From positions 1-64,000 of the forward strand of contig CAIMDB010000006.1 in the NCBI GenBank assembly GCA_903839675.1: a stretch of 64,000 bases of DNA. The letters are read 5' to 3'. Shown here piece after piece: positions 42,054-52,988 of this stretch. Numbering within the stretch: the first letter of the stretch is position 1; each line of letters begins with the position of its first letter. Origin of the DNA: an uncultured Sphingomonadales bacterium. GTDB lineage: Bacteria; Pseudomonadota; Alphaproteobacteria; Sphingomonadales; Sphingomonadaceae. The notes beneath the pieces were generated by a model. That model was not told where the DNA came from, ran no database searches, and saw nothing but the letters and a program-made list of their open reading frames with translations. Both the position numbers and the translations under genes were made by a program.

Positions 42054-43298
42054 ATGACAGATATCCAAGGCCTTCCCGCACGGCGTGCGGCGCTCCAATT
42101 GCTCGACGCTGTTCTGCGTCGCGGACAACCGCTTGAAAACGCACTGAACGCCGCCACCAAGGGCATCGACAACCCTGCGGATCGCGCGCTGGCACATGCC
42201 ATCGCGTCAGAAGCTTTGCGCCGCTTGCCCGATCTGGATGATCTGATTGACGGCGCAACCAAGCAGCGGCTGCCGGATGATTCCAAGGCGCGCATGGTCC
42301 TGCGGATCGCGCTTGTGCAGGCATTGATCCTCGGCACCCCGCAGCATGCGGCTGTGGCGACGGCTCTGCCGCTTGTGGAGGGCGGACCACGCCGGTTGGT
42401 GCATGGTGTGTTGGGCACGCTGTTCCGGCAGGGTGCGCAATTGCGCAAAGTGCCCATGCTCCTTCCCGCCGTTGAGCAACGCTGGGGCGAGGCCTGGGGT
42501 CACGCGATGCTGGGCGCAGCCTCAGAAGTTCTGGCCGAACAACCCGCGATTGATCTCACGCTGCGGACAGCCGGGTCGACAGTCGACTGGGCGGAAAAGC
42601 TTGGCGGCGAATCGCTGGCCCCCGGCCATGTCCGCGTCAGTCGGGATCGGGCGATTACGGATCTTCCCGGATTTGCTGAGGGCGAATGGTGGGTTCAGAA
42701 TATCGCAGCCTCCATCCCCGCGCGATTGCTGGGTGCAGGCGACGGCCGGACGGTGCTGGATTTGTGTGCCGCACCGGGCGGCAAAACCATGCAGCTTGCA
42801 GCGTCCGGTTGGAATGTGATCGGTGTGGAGCGGGAGGCGGCCCGTCTGGACCGCCTGCGCGAAAATCTGGCGAGAACAGAGCTTTCTGCTGATCTCGTGG
42901 TCGGCGACGTCTTGAAGTGGGAACCCAAAGAACCGGTCGATGCGATCCTGCTGGATGCGCCATGCAGCGCGACTGGCATCTTTGCGCGCCACCCCGATGT
43001 GCTCCATCGCATCCGTCCCAAGGACATTGCGCAACTGGCTGAAATACAAGCCAAAATGCTGGAGCGCGCGGCAGGCTGGCTGAAGCCCGGTGGCCGCATC
43101 GTTTATGCAACCTGTAGTCTGGAACGACCGGAAGGTGAGGACGTGGCGGCACAGGCAAAGGCATGGGGCCTGTCCGTTGATCCGATTGAAACCGCTGATC
43201 TTTTTGGCGGGCTTCAGGCATCCCCCGAAGGCTGGCTGCGCGTTCTGCCGGGGCAGGGACGCGACGGGTTTTTCATTGCGCGGTTCAAGAGGGCGTGA
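42054..43298 (+). CDS. rsmB: 16S rRNA (cytosine-5)-methyltransferase, RsmB/NOP family
   Basis: This 414-residue protein has an N-terminal NusB-like helical domain (about 1-140) and a C-terminal SAM-dependent methyltransferase. SAM binding is VLDLCAAPGGKTMQLA. LLDAPCSATGIFARHPD carries one catalytic Cys and GRIVYATCSLERPEGED the nucleophile Cys. The fused NusB domain points to RsmB (m5C967) over other NSUN-like enzymes. Confidence 0.93.
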   Translation: MTDIQGLPARRAALQLLDAVLRRGQPLENALNAATKGIDNPADRALAHAIASEALRRLPDLDDLIDGATKQRLPDDSKARMVLRIALVQALILGTPQHAAVATALPLVEGGPRRLVHGVLGTLFRQGAQLRKVPMLLPAVEQRWGEAWGHAMLGAASEVLAEQPAIDLTLRTAGSTVDWAEKLGGESLAPGHVRVSRDRAITDLPGFAEGEWWVQNIAASIPARLLGAGDGRTVLDLCAAPGGKTMQLAASGWNVIGVEREAARLDRLRENLARTELSADLVVGDVLKWEPKEPVDAILLDAPCSATGIFARHPDVLHRIRPKDIAQLAEIQAKMLERAAGWLKPGGRIVYATCSLERPEGEDVAAQAKAWGLSVDPIETADLFGGLQASPEGWLRVLPGQGRDGFFIARFKRA

Positions 43299-43342
43299 CT
43301 CGCCTTGCCCGTGGCGGCGCTGCCTACTAAGGCCTCGACTTA

Positions 43343-44005
43343 ATGACTCATTCCGTTCTCATCGCACCGTCGATTCTCTCCGCTGACTTTGCCCGTTTGG
43401 GCGAGGAAGTTCGCGCCATTGATGCCGCAGGGGCAGATTGGATCCATGTGGATGTGATGGACGGCCATTTTGTGCCCAACATCACGATTGGCCCCATGGT
43501 GGTAAAGGCGCTGCGCCCCCACACGCAAAAGGTGATGGACGTGCATCTCATGATCACGCCTGTTGATCCGATGCTGGATGCCTTTGCCGAGGCTGGGTCT
43601 GACTACATCACCGTGCATCAAGAAGCCGGGCCGCACCTTCACCGGACGGTGCAGCGCATCAAGGCACTGGGCAAGAAGGCCGGCGTTTCGCTCAATCCGG
43701 CAACACCCGCCAAGATGCTGGATTACATGTATGAGGACATCGACCTTATCCTCGTGATGAGCGTCAACCCCGGCTTTGGCGGGCAGAGCTTTATCGAAAG
43801 CCAGCTGCGCAAGATTGAAGCCATCCGCAAGAATATCGACAAAAAGGGCTTGGATATCCGCCTGCAGGTTGATGGCGGTGTGGATGCCAATACAGCGCCA
43901 CGTGTCATTGAAGCCGGCGCAGATGTGCTTGTTGCGGGCACGGCAACCTTCAAAGGTGGCCCTGATGCTTATGCGGCCAATATTGCGAGACTGCGCGGCC
44001 AATGA
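43343..44005 (+). CDS. rpe: ribulose-phosphate 3-epimerase
   Basis: This 220-residue TIM barrel interconverts ribulose-5-phosphate and xylulose-5-phosphate. [40 protein letters not shown]-type [21 protein letters not shown] and [13 protein letters not shown] are the family motifs, with metal-binding His and Asp in place. Its stop overlaps the heparinase-like gene as ATGA. Confidence 0.97.
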   Translation: MTHSVLIAPSILSADFARLGEEVRAIDAAGADWIHVDVMDGHFVPNITIGPMVVKALRPHTQKVMDVHLMITPVDPMLDAFAEAGSDYITVHQEAGPHLHRTVQRIKALGKKAGVSLNPATPAKMLDYMYEDIDLILVMSVNPGFGGQSFIESQLRKIEAIRKNIDKKGLDIRLQVDGGVDANTAPRVIEAGADVLVAGTATFKGGPDAYAANIARLRGQ

Positions 44006-45732
44006 GCGGCGACACGCCGGACACATCCGATACGATTGAATCCGGCAAACGCCTTGTGCGTGCGCGCACGTCATCTGGCTCCTCGCTGGGGGAGCGATTG
44101 CTCAACCAGTTTTACCGGCTGACCTGGCGCACGCCGATCCATGCTTTCAAACTGCGCGGCCGTTATCCTCTGAAGCTCCTGACTGTTCCCGAGGACCCCG
44201 TGCTTGGCGATGCCGAACGCGGACTGGCCATGCTGGAAGGCACCATCCGGTGGCGGGGGGAAACGCAGGCCATTGAGGGGTGCCGTTTTGACGCCACCAA
44301 TTGGTCGCGCGGCTTTTCCGATTATATGCACAGCTTTGCATGGTTGCGTGATCTGGCGGCGGCCAAGGATCGCGACATTGCCGCCCCCATTGCTGAATAT
44401 TTGATGCGCGCTTGGCTTTCCGCCAATGCTGACAATGTCACCGACGCCGCCTGGCGCGGAGACCTGGCCGGAAAGCGCGTTCTCTATTGGGCCGCGCACG
44501 CGCCGCTGATCCTCTCAAGCACCGATCTTGTTTACCGATCCAGCGTGCTCAACACGCTCGCCCGCACGGCCCGCCATCTGGACCGGGTGGCGGACCGGAC
44601 GCCAATTGGTGTTCCGCGCGTCCACGCTTGGGTGGGCGTGATTGCAGCCGGACTGCTGATGCCGGGCGGAGAACCCCGCCGGACTTTTGGCGAGGCGGGG
44701 CTGCAAAAGGCGCTTGCGGGCGCTTTTACCTATGACGGCGGCTCAGTCTGTCGATCCCCCAATGCGCTCGCTGATGGAATCGTCACGCTATCGATGCTCG
44801 TGAAAGCCTATGAGGCGCGCCGCATTCAACCCGATGCCCTGATTGGCGAGGTGCTGGCTAAGGCCGTCCCCGCGCTTCAGGGTGTGATGATGGGGGATGG
44901 GGCGCTGTCCAGTTGGCAAGGCGGGCTGCCGCTCTGCAAGGTCGATATGGATGCGATCCTCCTCGGCAGTGGCGTCCGGGCCCGGCCCATGCGGCAGGCG
45001 CGGGATTGGGGTTATCAGAGGATCAGTGTCGGCGACACGATCATCGTGATAGATGCCGCACCGCCGCCGGTCAGCCGCTTGGTCGAAACGGGCTGCGCCT
45101 CAACGCTGGCTATTGAGATTTCAGACGCAACCCACCGGCTCGTCGTCAATTGCGGCGGTGCGCGCGCAGGCGGGGCAGGCATGACGCCCGCTCTCGCGCA
45201 GGGCCTCCGCACAACGGCGGCACATTCAACGCTGACCTTGTCCGATAGCAACTCAACATCGGTTCATGCTGATGGGTCTTTGGGCAAGGGCGTGGAAGAG
45301 GTTGAGCTTGATCGGCAGGAGGCTGAAGTCGGCAGCCGCATTGAGGTGAGCCACGACGGCTATGCCCGGCGCTATGGTTTCGTGCATCGGCGGAGCATGT
45401 CTGTGGGGCCCGATGGCCGCGAAATTCGCGGGGATGATGTGCTCGTCCCAGCTCAAGTCCGTCGTAAGGGGCAGGCGGCGACGTTCGCGGTCCGCTTCCA
45501 TCTTGGGCCAGATGTGGAAGTCAGCCCGACCGCTGACGGAAACGGCGCGTTGCTGCGGATTTCGGAAGGCGCATTGTGGCAGTTCCGCAGCCATGGCGGC
45601 GCGCTCGTCATTGATGACAGCCTTTGGGTGGACGGCAATGGCCGCATCCGGGCGACCCAGCAATTGGTGATTTCAGGCGAGGTGCCGGCAGGCGGCGCTT
45701 CGGTAAGTTGGGCGTTTCGACGCGCCGGATAA
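44002..45732 (+). CDS. heparinase II/III-family protein
   Basis: This 576-residue protein has an N-terminal alpha/alpha toroid part ([33 protein letters not shown]) and a C-terminal beta-sandwich with [18 protein letters not shown] and [15 protein letters not shown], the pattern of the heparinase II/III C-terminal domain. There is no signal peptide, so it may act in the cytoplasm or leave by another route. Alphaproteobacteria often carry this gene between rpe and purH, and its true substrate there is not known. It begins inside the rpe stop. Confidence 0.85.
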   Translation: MSGDTPDTSDTIESGKRLVRARTSSGSSLGERLLNQFYRLTWRTPIHAFKLRGRYPLKLLTVPEDPVLGDAERGLAMLEGTIRWRGETQAIEGCRFDATNWSRGFSDYMHSFAWLRDLAAAKDRDIAAPIAEYLMRAWLSANADNVTDAAWRGDLAGKRVLYWAAHAPLILSSTDLVYRSSVLNTLARTARHLDRVADRTPIGVPRVHAWVGVIAAGLLMPGGEPRRTFGEAGLQKALAGAFTYDGGSVCRSPNALADGIVTLSMLVKAYEARRIQPDALIGEVLAKAVPALQGVMMGDGALSSWQGGLPLCKVDMDAILLGSGVRARPMRQARDWGYQRISVGDTIIVIDAAPPPVSRLVETGCASTLAIEISDATHRLVVNCGGARAGGAGMTPALAQGLRTTAAHSTLTLSDSNSTSVHADGSLGKGVEEVELDRQEAEVGSRIEVSHDGYARRYGFVHRRSMSVGPDGREIRGDDVLVPAQVRRKGQAATFAVRFHLGPDVEVSPTADGNGALLRISEGALWQFRSHGGALVIDDSLWVDGNGRIRATQQLVISGEVPAGGASVSWAFRRAG

Positions 45733-45750
45733 CGACGGAAAAAGAACGAC

Positions 45751-47340
45751 ATGACGACTATGAAGATTAAGCGGGCACTGCTTTCCGTGTCCGACAAGGC
45801 CGGGCTTTCGGAACTGGGCGCTGCCCTTTCACGCCACGGCGTGGAACTGGTGTCGACCGGGGGTACGGCCAAGGCGCTGCGCGATGCGGGCCTTGCTGTG
45901 ATGGATATTTCCGAGCTCACGGGCTTCCCCGAAATGATGGATGGCCGCGTGAAGACGCTGCACCCCAAGGTCCATGGCGGCCTGTTGGCGGTGCGCGATA
46001 ATCCAGACCATGTGGCCTCCATGACTGAGCATGAGATTGGCGCCATCGATCTGGTTGTCGTCAACCTCTATCCTTTCGCCCAGACCGTCGCCAAGGGCGC
46101 GGATCGTGACGAAATTATCGAGAATATCGATATCGGCGGCCCGTCGATGGTGCGCTCTGCCGCCAAGAACCACGCCTCGGTCGCGATCGTGACCGACCCT
46201 GCCGACTATGCCGAGCTGATCGCTGCGATGGACGGCAATGAAGGTGCCACCGACTATGATTTCCGGCGGCGTTTGGCGGCCAAGGCTTATTCGGCAACGG
46301 CGGCTTATGACGCGATGATCAGCCAGTGGTTTGCCTTTGCCGACCAGCAGCAGATGTTCCCGGATATGCTCGCCGTGACGGCCAACAAGCAGGAAGAACT
46401 GCGCTATGGGGAAAACCCGCACCAGAAGGCGGCGCTTTACATCCCCAATGGCCCGCATGGCACCGGCATCGCCCAAGCCGAACAGGTGCAGGGCAAGGAA
46501 CTGAGCTACAATAACTACAATGACGCCGATGCCGCGCTGGAACTGGTCAGCGAATTCCGCAATGGCCCGCCAACCGTCGTGATCGTCAAGCACGCCAACC
46601 CCTGCGGTGTGGCGACTGGGGCGACATTGATCGAAGCTTATCGGAACGCGATGGAATGCGATTCCGTTTCCGCCTTTGGCGGCATCATTGCCTGCAACCG
46701 TCCGCTCGACGGCCCGACAGCAGAAGCAATCTCCGGCATTTTCACTGAAGTCGTGGCAGCTCCCGGTGCGGATGACGCCGCCCGTGCGGTGTTCGCCAAG
46801 AAGAAAAACCTCCGCCTGCTGATCACCGGTGACCTGCCCGATCCGGCGCGTGGTGGCCTCAACATCAAAAACATTGCAGGCGGATATCTCGTCCAGAGCC
46901 GCGACAATGGCACTGTCACGCGTGAGATGTTGAAAGTCGTCACCAAGCGCCAGCCGAGCGCGCAGGAACTCGATGACTGCCTGTTCGCCTGGACCGTCGC
47001 CAAGCACACCAAATCAAACGCGATTGTCTATGCCAAGGACGGCGTGACGGCAGGTATCGGGGCTGGCCAGATGAACCGCCGCGATTCCGCACGGATCGCT
47101 GCGATCAAGGCGAAGGAAGCCGCCGAAACCTATGGCTGGGCATCACCCAAGACCTTGGGCAGCGCCGTCGCCTCCGACGCGTTCTTCCCCTTTGCCGATG
47201 GGTTGCTGGCGGCGGTTGAAGCCGGGGCAACCTCGGTCATCCAGCCCGGTGGGTCCATGCGCGATGACGAAGTGATTGCAGCTGCTGACGAAGCAGGGCT
47301 GGCGATGGTCTTTACAGGGATGCGCCACTTCCGGCACTGA
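45751..47340 (+). CDS. purH: bifunctional AICAR transformylase / IMP cyclohydrolase
   Basis: This 529-residue enzyme performs the last two steps of IMP synthesis. The N-terminal cyclohydrolase has [29 protein letters not shown] and [15 protein letters not shown]. The transformylase half shows [37 protein letters not shown] and [11 protein letters not shown]. Length is standard. Confidence 0.98.
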   Translation: MTTMKIKRALLSVSDKAGLSELGAALSRHGVELVSTGGTAKALRDAGLAVMDISELTGFPEMMDGRVKTLHPKVHGGLLAVRDNPDHVASMTEHEIGAIDLVVVNLYPFAQTVAKGADRDEIIENIDIGGPSMVRSAAKNHASVAIVTDPADYAELIAAMDGNEGATDYDFRRRLAAKAYSATAAYDAMISQWFAFADQQQMFPDMLAVTANKQEELRYGENPHQKAALYIPNGPHGTGIAQAEQVQGKELSYNNYNDADAALELVSEFRNGPPTVVIVKHANPCGVATGATLIEAYRNAMECDSVSAFGGIIACNRPLDGPTAEAISGIFTEVVAAPGADDAARAVFAKKKNLRLLITGDLPDPARGGLNIKNIAGGYLVQSRDNGTVTREMLKVVTKRQPSAQELDDCLFAWTVAKHTKSNAIVYAKDGVTAGIGAGQMNRRDSARIAAIKAKEAAETYGWASPKTLGSAVASDAFFPFADGLLAAVEAGATSVIQPGGSMRDDEVIAAADEAGLAMVFTGMRHFRH

Positions 47341-47352
47341 TCGGAAGCGACA

Positions 47353-48843
47353 TTAGGCCATCTTGCGGAACAGGACGCGGTCTTCCTCACGGAAGCCGCG
47401 CCTCCACAAGAGCCAGCCATAGGTGACCAAGATGGCGGGGATGCCAACCGCCAGCTCCACCCATTCGGGCAGACGGATGAAAATCTGCCCGACGAACACG
47501 GCACCTGCAGCGGCCCAAACGATCGACCAACGCCACACCGAAACGGGCGCGCCGAGCAAGCGGCTCGCGAGGCGCGATTTGATGACGGAACTGATGGCAA
47601 GGGCGACGCACAGGCCCATCGCGACGCCCGCGGCCATCCAGGCTTCGCTCAATCCTTCGCGCTGCATGACGAATAGGATGGCGACGGAGGCAAGCGCCTG
47701 CACGGTGATCATACCAAGCGAAATGAGCATGTTGCGGTGGCGCGCGATGTAGACGAGCGCGGCTTCACTGACGACGGCGAGCGAGGCCACGACTTCGGCC
47801 AACAGCAGGAACGACAACGCGCCCGTGCCCGCCACAAAGCTGCCACCCGGCCCGACCAAGCCCAAAACGCCCTCCGCCGGAATGCCTAGGGCAAATGCAA
47901 TTCCGACTTGCGCTGCCAAGATCCAGAAGCCGACCTGGCTGACCTGCGTTGCGATTGCGGGCAGGTTCTTTTCCTCCAGCCGTCGTGTGATGACGGGGCC
48001 GAGCACGGGGTCAAAGCTGGTCTTCAGCTTCTGCGGCAGGGAGGCGACCTGCTGCGCGACCCAATAGATGCCGACGGTTGCGGGGGAGACAAACAGGCCG
48101 AGAATGGCAAGATCCAGCCGGCGGGATCCCCATTCAATGGCGTCTGCGGCGGCCAAGGGGATGTTACGTTGTGTGAGGCCCCAAAGTTCGCGGGGCCTTG
48201 GCTTCCAATTCTTCGGCAGGCCGATGGTCCTTAGGAACGGGATGAGCGAGGCGATCAGGGCCGCTGCCATCGACAGGGCATAGGCGATCAGCAGGCCGTC
48301 CCGCGGCTGGCTCCACGCCAAGGCAAAGGCGGCTATGCTGATTGTCCAAGGCTCAATCACAGCACGCGCGCGCACGGTGGAGGCGACGTCAAAGCGATAG
48401 GCGAGGGCGGTCAACATCAAGTCAGACGCCGCAAGCGCCGGAATGATAAGCGGCAGCAGATTGTCCAGCCCGTTGATCGGGCTGTTCGGGAACATGATTT
48501 CTGGCACCCACATCAGCAGGATGGTCAGTGGCAATGTCGCCAGCAGGACGACGACAAGGCCGTCCCACGCCCCGTTTTCTTTGCCCTCACCGGACAGATG
48601 CAGCGCCAGCCCGCGCTTCAGTCCGAGGGTGGCGATTTGTGCTGCAAACTCCACAATGACGATGGCGTAGGCCAGCCGCCCTAGAGCCTCTGCGCCATAC
48701 CACTGACCGCCGATGATGAGAAACGGGATACGCGCCAGCAGGCGGACGAAAAAGCCCGCCACGTTCGTCCGGCCGCCCTTGGCGAGGGCCTGGATGTCGT
48801 CGCCCTGTTCACGGGCGGGGGCTGTCAATGTGCCGCGCCCCAA
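47353..48843 (-). CDS. polysaccharide flippase-type membrane protein (MOP/MATE superfamily)
   Basis: This 496-residue protein has about 12-14 membrane segments and an opening loop typical of oligosaccharide/O-antigen flippases ([38 protein letters not shown]). It probably moves lipid-linked glycans across the inner membrane. The ATG at 48843 overlaps polA by 19 bases; a TTG at 48828 is a possible later start. No glycosyltransferase genes are adjacent. Confidence 0.8.
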   Translation of the reverse strand: MGRGTLTAPAREQGDDIQALAKGGRTNVAGFFVRLLARIPFLIIGGQWYGAEALGRLAYAIVIVEFAAQIATLGLKRGLALHLSGEGKENGAWDGLVVVLLATLPLTILLMWVPEIMFPNSPINGLDNLLPLIIPALAASDLMLTALAYRFDVASTVRARAVIEPWTISIAAFALAWSQPRDGLLIAYALSMAAALIASLIPFLRTIGLPKNWKPRPRELWGLTQRNIPLAAADAIEWGSRRLDLAILGLFVSPATVGIYWVAQQVASLPQKLKTSFDPVLGPVITRRLEEKNLPAIATQVSQVGFWILAAQVGIAFALGIPAEGVLGLVGPGGSFVAGTGALSFLLLAEVVASLAVVSEAALVYIARHRNMLISLGMITVQALASVAILFVMQREGLSEAWMAAGVAMGLCVALAISSVIKSRLASRLLGAPVSVWRWSIVWAAAGAVFVGQIFIRLPEWVELAVGIPAILVTYGWLLWRRGFREEDRVLFRKMA

Positions 48844-51614
48844 TTCTTGCCGGTGCCGATTTCAACACCCAGCGGGACATCCAGTTTGACGAGCGGTTCA
48901 GCAGCTTCCGCCATCACGCGTTCGATGACCTTGCTGGCCGCGGCCACATCGCCTTCGGGCAGTTCGAACACGAGTTCATCATGCACTTGCAGCAGCATCT
49001 TCACATGGGGCAGACCCGCCTCCGCCAATGCGGGGAGCATGCGGACCATGGCGCGCTTGATGATGTCGGCGCTTGTCCCTTGGATTGGCGCGTTGATGGC
49101 GGCGCGCTCGCTGCCGGCCCGTTCCGTCTGGTTCGCGCTGGTGATGCGCGTGAAGTGCGTTTTCCGACCGAACAAAGTCTCGGTGAAGCCTGTCTCCCGC
49201 GCCGATTGCAGCGTGCGGCTGATATATTGGTTGATCCCGGGGAAGCTTTGAAAATAGCGGTCGATCATCGACTGCGCTTCGTCCGCTGAAATGCCGAGCC
49301 GTCCGGCTAGGCCCCAGCGGGAAATGCCGTAAAGCAGGGAGAAGTTGATCGTCTTGGCGCGGCCGCGCGTGTCGCGGTTTACTTCGCCGAACAATTCCTG
49401 TGCGGTGCGGGCGTGGATGTCTTCGCCATTGGCAAAGGCATCCTTCAGCGCCGGCACATCGGCCATGTGCGCGGCCAGCCGCAATTCGATCTGGCTGTAG
49501 TCCGCAGAGAGCAAGACATTGCCGGGTTCCGCCACAAAGGCTTCGCGGATGCGGCGACCAATTTCGGTACGGATGGGAATGTTCTGCAAGTTCGGATCAT
49601 TCGAGGAAAGACGCCCCGTTTGTGCGCCCGTCAAGCTGTAGCTCGTATGAACACGCCCCGTCTTGGTGTTGATCTGTGTTTGCAGCGCATCGGTATAGGT
49701 GGACTTCAGCTTGGACAGCTGCCGCCAGTCGAGCACCTTGCGCGCGATCTCGACGCCTTCTTCGGCCAGCTTTTCCAGCACAGTGACATCCGTGGAGAAG
49801 TCGCCTGACTTGCCCTTCTTGCCGCCCTTCAGGCCCATCTGCCCGAACAGAATCTCACCCAACTGCTTCGGGCTGCCAACGGAAAAAGGCTGTCCGGCAA
49901 GGGCGTGGATCTCAATCTCAAGCCCCGCACAGCCCTCCGCAAACTCTGCGGACATGCGAGCGAGTTCATCGCGGTCCACCTTGATGCCTTCGCGCTCCAT
50001 GCCCGCGAGGACGGGGACCAGGGGCCGGTCAACGCGTTCATAGACGCGCGTGGCCTTTTCGGCGCTGAGGCGGGGCTTCAAGCGATGCCAAAGGCGCAGC
50101 GTGACATCGGCATCTTCTGCGGCATAACGCGTGGCTTCGGCCATGCCGACCTGATTGAAGGTCAGCTGGTTCTTGCCGGTGCCGCAGACGTCTTTGAAGG
50201 CAATGCAGCTGTGCCCGAAGTGGATCAGCGCCAGCTCATCCATGCCGTGGTTATGCTTCCCCGCATCCAGATCGAAACTCATCACCATCGTGTCGTCGAT
50301 GGGGGCAACGCTGATGCCATAACGTTCCAGCACGTTCAGATCATATTTGATGTTGTGGCCGATTTTGAGGACGGAGGGGTCCTCAAGCAGCAATTTCAAC
50401 TTCGCAATCGCCGAGGCCATGGGAACTTGGGCGGGGGAATCCGAAAACAGATCGCTGCCGCCATGTGCGAGTGGAATGTAGCAGGCGCGGTTTGGCCCCG
50501 TCGCGATGCTGACACCGACGAGGCCCGCCGCCATGGAATCCAGCGCGTCGGTCTCCGTATCGACGGCAATGGTTCCGGCAAGCATCGCCTCGGCAATCCA
50601 AGCGTCCAGCTGCGCCTCGGTTTGGACGCAGTCATAGATGTCGCGGTCAAACACCTGCGCAACGGGGGCGGGGGCGGCTTCAGCGGACGTCCCCTTTGCC
50701 TCAGACCGGATCATCGCCATGGCGTGACCGTCGGCACGGGCGGTGGGGCCGTCTAGCTTCTTCAGTAGAGACCCAAAGCCGTGATGCTCCAGAAAGGCGC
50801 GCAAGGGGGCGTCGGGGATTTCCTTCAGGAGGAAATCATCTAGCGGTTCGGGAAGGGCCGCATCATCCTTCAGCGCGACGAGAATACGCGACAGGCGGGC
50901 TTTGTCCGCATGCTCGATCAAATTGTCGCGCATCTTGGAGGGTTTCATAGATGGCGCAGCTTCGAGCACTGCTTCCAGCGTGCCGAATTCAAGGATCAGC
51001 TTGGATGCGGTCTTGGGGCCGATACCGGGAACACCGGGCACGTTGTCCGCTGTATCCCCCATCAGCGCGAGGACATCGGCCAGACCATCCGGCCCGACGC
51101 CGAATTTGTCGACCACAGCCTGAGGACCGAGCCGCTCACTCTTCATCGGGTCGAGCATGTCGAGGCCAGGCTGGATGAGCTGCATCAGATCCTTGTCGGT
51201 CGATACAATGGTGACGAGCCAGCCATCGGCCAGTGCGGCCTTGGCGTAGGACGCAATAATGTCATCCGCTTCCAGCCCGAGTTCTTCGATGCAGGGCAGA
51301 GAGAAAGCGCGCGTGGCATCGCGGATCATCGGGAATTGCGGAACAAGGTCTTCCGGCGCGGGCGGCCGGTGCGCCTTATACTGATCGTAAATCTCGTTGC
51401 GGAACGTCTTTGAGGACGCGTCGAGGATCACGGCCATATGCGTTGGCCCATCCGCCTTGTGCAGCGCATCTGCGAGCTTCCACAGCATGGTGGTGTAGCC
51501 ATAGACGGCGCCCACAGGCTCGCCGCGAATGTTCGTCAGCGGCGGCAGGCGGTGATAGGCACGGAAAATATAGCCCGAGCCATCGACGAGATAGAGGTGT
51601 TTTTGTTCTCCCAT
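48825..51614 (-). CDS. polA: DNA polymerase I
   Basis: This 929-residue enzyme contains all three domains. The 5' nuclease is about residues 1-290 (LYLVDGSGYIFRAYHRLPPL, GLEADDIIASYA, GVPGIGPKTASKLI). The 3'-5' exonuclease is about 320-510, with intact acidic residues in TIAVDTETDAL. The polymerase is about 530-929, with motif A (SADYSQIELRLAAH), motif B (RGRAKTINFSLLYG) and motif C (QVHDELVFE). Both exonucleases therefore look active. The flippase gene overlaps its 3' end. Confidence 0.98.
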   Translation of the reverse strand: MGEQKHLYLVDGSGYIFRAYHRLPPLTNIRGEPVGAVYGYTTMLWKLADALHKADGPTHMAVILDASSKTFRNEIYDQYKAHRPPAPEDLVPQFPMIRDATRAFSLPCIEELGLEADDIIASYAKAALADGWLVTIVSTDKDLMQLIQPGLDMLDPMKSERLGPQAVVDKFGVGPDGLADVLALMGDTADNVPGVPGIGPKTASKLILEFGTLEAVLEAAPSMKPSKMRDNLIEHADKARLSRILVALKDDAALPEPLDDFLLKEIPDAPLRAFLEHHGFGSLLKKLDGPTARADGHAMAMIRSEAKGTSAEAAPAPVAQVFDRDIYDCVQTEAQLDAWIAEAMLAGTIAVDTETDALDSMAAGLVGVSIATGPNRACYIPLAHGGSDLFSDSPAQVPMASAIAKLKLLLEDPSVLKIGHNIKYDLNVLERYGISVAPIDDTMVMSFDLDAGKHNHGMDELALIHFGHSCIAFKDVCGTGKNQLTFNQVGMAEATRYAAEDADVTLRLWHRLKPRLSAEKATRVYERVDRPLVPVLAGMEREGIKVDRDELARMSAEFAEGCAGLEIEIHALAGQPFSVGSPKQLGEILFGQMGLKGGKKGKSGDFSTDVTVLEKLAEEGVEIARKVLDWRQLSKLKSTYTDALQTQINTKTGRVHTSYSLTGAQTGRLSSNDPNLQNIPIRTEIGRRIREAFVAEPGNVLLSADYSQIELRLAAHMADVPALKDAFANGEDIHARTAQELFGEVNRDTRGRAKTINFSLLYGISRWGLAGRLGISADEAQSMIDRYFQSFPGINQYISRTLQSARETGFTETLFGRKTHFTRITSANQTERAGSERAAINAPIQGTSADIIKRAMVRMLPALAEAGLPHVKMLLQVHDELVFELPEGDVAAASKVIERVMAEAAEPLVKLDVPLGVEIGTGKNWGAAH

Positions 51615-51661
51615 TGCGGGGGATTAGCAATGGTGCAGCACTTTGGCGACAGCTTTAGCGG

Positions 51662-52849
51662 TTAGTTTGCTCCACGACCGCGTTGGCCGCCCCGCGAGGC
51701 GTAGTCATTGCTCTTATGGTTGGCAGCGACAACCGAGGCGACTTGCTGGATCAGCTTCTGCCGGGCGGGAATCGGCGCTGTCGTGTCAGCGATCATGACA
51801 GCGACGGCATAGCTGGTGCCATCGGGTGCAACCATGATGCCAACATCGTTGAAGCCGGCTGTGCGGCTCCGCAGGTCCTGACCAGTGCCGGTTTTGTGCG
51901 CAAGCTTCCAACCGGCAGGAACGCCGGCCTTCAGGCGGGCACGGCCTGTTTCGGTCGATTCCATGATATTGATCAGATAGCGGGTCGATTGTGCGCTCAA
52001 CAGTTCGCCGCGCTTCAGGCGGGCAAGCGAGCGGGCAATGGCGGCGGGCGTCGCGCCGTCCATCGGATCCGACACATATTTGTCCATCGCCGCCTTCCGG
52101 GTGGCCGGGGATAGAGCCGCGCGCGCCGTGTTGAAGGCGCCGCCAAAGCTATACTCGGGCTTCCAAGTCAGGCCTGCGGTTGCCGCCTGAAAATTGCGTT
52201 CGCCGGGGCCAAAGCGGATGGCGCCGAGGCGCTTTGAGGCGATCAACTCGCGGATGGCGTTCGGGCCACCGACGCGGCGCATGAGGAAATCATTGGCCGT
52301 ATTGTCGCTCTGCATCATCGCGCGCTTCAGCAGACTTGCAATCGTCGTTGTATAGCCATTGGGGCCAATCAGCCCTGCAATTGGCTGATGAAACACGGTG
52401 ATGTCCGATTTCCGCAGAGTGACGCTGTCATCCAGCGACAATTTGCCTTTGTCGATCGCGTCCATCACCGCGATGGAGACCCATAATTTTGATACGCTCT
52501 GCTGCGGCATCGGTTCATCGCCGCGATACGAGACGATCCACGATCCGTCTGTCTTCATGACCGCAATGCCGGCCTTGCCGGGGAACGACGCCCACATAGA
52601 GCGAAGTGCGGTCACCATTTCCGGCGGCGCTGCGCGCGCACCATCGTTGATGGTCGGCTGCGAAGAAGGTGTAGGGAGCGCGATACGGACCGACTGTCCA
52701 ACTGGCCGCGCCCCTTTGGCGACGCTTTGCGCGTCCGCGCTTTTGGGCGTTGTGATTCGGGCAGGGGGAGAGGCCGGCGAAACGCAGGCTGTCGCGATCA
52801 GTCCAAGCCCCAATGTCAAACGAACCTGTTTGACAACATTCACAACCAT
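51662..52849 (-). CDS. class A beta-lactamase-like serine hydrolase
   Basis: This 395-residue exported protein begins with a membrane/lipoprotein-type signal (LTLGLGLIATAC, possible lipid Cys). Class A landmarks are in order: SVSK (SxxK), QSDN (SDN) and HKTGTG (KTG). Counting from the SDN Ser as position 130 places a Glu exactly at position 166 in GPGERNFQ, but position 170 is Gln, not Asn. About 40 extra residues follow before the DGATPAAIARSL helix. It may be a divergent beta-lactamase or a peptidoglycan hydrolase. The ATG at 52849 starts the signal; a longer frame reaches 52990. Confidence 0.82.
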   Translation of the reverse strand: MVVNVVKQVRLTLGLGLIATACVSPASPPARITTPKSADAQSVAKGARPVGQSVRIALPTPSSQPTINDGARAAPPEMVTALRSMWASFPGKAGIAVMKTDGSWIVSYRGDEPMPQQSVSKLWVSIAVMDAIDKGKLSLDDSVTLRKSDITVFHQPIAGLIGPNGYTTTIASLLKRAMMQSDNTANDFLMRRVGGPNAIRELIASKRLGAIRFGPGERNFQAATAGLTWKPEYSFGGAFNTARAALSPATRKAAMDKYVSDPMDGATPAAIARSLARLKRGELLSAQSTRYLINIMESTETGRARLKAGVPAGWKLAHKTGTGQDLRSRTAGFNDVGIMVAPDGTSYAVAVMIADTTAPIPARQKLIQQVASVVAANHKSNDYASRGGQRGRGAN

Positions 52850-52988
52850 TTTGGTTAAGTCCTTAAATTCTCTATACAAATTTGATAGGCTCCATGAGTC
52901 GTCCAACCAAATGGATTGCGACGAACGATTCTGCTGCAGCGACGAACCGATGGTTGCGCGACGGAACGGGGAGTGCTTTGTTTGGATC

